The position numbers were made by a program, and so were the translations under genes. Of a stretch of 64,000 nucleotides of DNA, positions 63,519 to 64,000 are shown in pieces. Source of the stretch: Selaginella moellendorffii. Lineage: Eukaryota > Streptophyta > Lycopodiopsida > Selaginellales > Selaginellaceae. The stretch lies in the NCBI RefSeq assembly GCF_000143415.4, contig NW_003314283.1, positions 804,230 through 868,229 on the forward strand, in the 5' to 3' direction. The notes under the pieces were generated by a model. That model was not told the DNA's origin, searched no databases, and saw only the letters and a program-made list of their open reading frames with translations. The stretch's first letter is position 1. Every line of letters begins with the position of its first letter.

Positions 63519-64000
63519 TCAGGGTTCTCTAGAAGATGGGCTGGGATCTGGAGGAACGTTAGGAGGAGGCATCGGTAGATCTGTAGGTGGTATTAACTCC
63601 TCCTGATCCCTTTGTATGAAGTGTTTCAGCTGTTGCACATGCACAATCTCTGAACGATCGGCCTGCTGAACGTCATGCCGAACCTCATAAACTCCAATAC
63701 GGTCCTTTCCATTGCGCAAGAAGCCCCTTAGATAAACCACGTACCGTAAAATGGGGAAAACGGACTAACACTAAATCATCCACTTTGTACTCCGCAGGTG
63801 GACGATGATGGGAGTTGTAGCGTCGTTGTTGTCCCATTTGTATGCGGCCTAAGTGTTCGGCAGACTTTGCTCGGACAAGTGGAAGAATGCTCGTCAAATA
63901 CTGATCCCATGATCTAGCATCAGCAGCTTGTGGCAATCGCGAAGGTAAACCTAGTTCCATTAGTAATATTGGATCATGACCATATAGGAGTTTATATAGT
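63519..64000 (-). mobile_element. Ty3/Gypsy polyprotein 3' end, running off the window
   Basis: The minus strand reads LLYGHDPILLMELGLPSRLP from the right edge, then RWDxY-type residues, KVDDLVLVRFPHF and LLAQWKGPY. After a frame change near 63700 come RIGVYEVRHDV and HVQQLKHFIQ. This is the end of a Gypsy integrase with the GPY/F-type module (WKGPY...Y.V), and HVxxLK closes it. A short proline-rich tail ends at 63519. The frameshift and the window edge prevent judging the rest. It differs from the chromovirus G1/G2 family. Confidence 0.75.

Overview
The window looks like nuclear DNA of a lycophyte, most probably a Selaginella such as S. moellendorffii. This is inferred from the sequence alone. 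The clues are spliceosomal introns of only about 40-80 bp, plant-specific families (PLS-type PPR, BURP, PTAC16, plastid fibrillin, GYP7-like TBC, plant ATG1-type kinase) and chromodomain-bearing Ty3/Gypsy elements. A 100-base N gap lies at 25666-25765.

Layout. (1) 1-15.3 kb is a tandem segmental duplication. Unit 1 (1-about 5683) repeats unit 2 (8794-about 15313). Each holds a BURP gene end, an older BURP pseudogene, a GYP7-like TBC RabGAP gene on the minus strand and a PLS-type PPR gene on the plus strand. Unit 2 keeps intact TBC (11 exons) and PPR genes with a 184-bp divergent promoter. In unit 1 both are broken: the TBC gene lost its 5' exons and the PPR gene has frameshifts and a stop. 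Between the units lies a small secreted protein made of 15-residue repeats, divergent to the complete BURP gene. (2) 15.3-18.7 kb has a serine carboxypeptidase-like fragment, a dispersed repeat and a two-exon secreted protein resembling cyanovirin-N homology (CVNH) lectins. (3) 18.7-43.9 kb is one large nest of LTR retrotransposons. The outer element B (18705-43897) has 1.1-kb LTRs and an internal region with no coding potential (LARD-like). It was invaded by an old chromovirus (G1, itself carrying a solo LTR), a rearranged minus-strand element C, and a young complete chromovirus G2 (30448-37927) with target duplication AATAA. (4) 44.6-45.9 kb holds remnants of a carboxypeptidase-like and a PPR gene. 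(5) 46.2-55.3 kb is a compact gene island: PTAC16, FBN10/PAP12, a CCCH-plus-Pumilio RNA-binding protein, an 82-residue membrane protein and an intronless ATG1-type kinase, with intergenic distances down to about 90 bp. (6) 55.3-64 kb is mostly decayed: Copia remnants, a sugar-transporter pseudogene, one intact protease-like gene without catalytic residues, a kinase pseudogene with an internal inversion, and the end of another Gypsy element at the right edge.

Functionally, PTAC16 and FBN10 are both plastid proteins and lie head-to-tail only 100 bp apart. The kinase belongs to autophagy initiation, the Pumilio protein to mRNA control, and the TBC protein to Rab GTPase inactivation. BURP and 15-mer-repeat proteins are secreted or cell-wall proteins. 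Exon boundaries were read from GT-AG sites and reading-frame continuity, with no transcript evidence.
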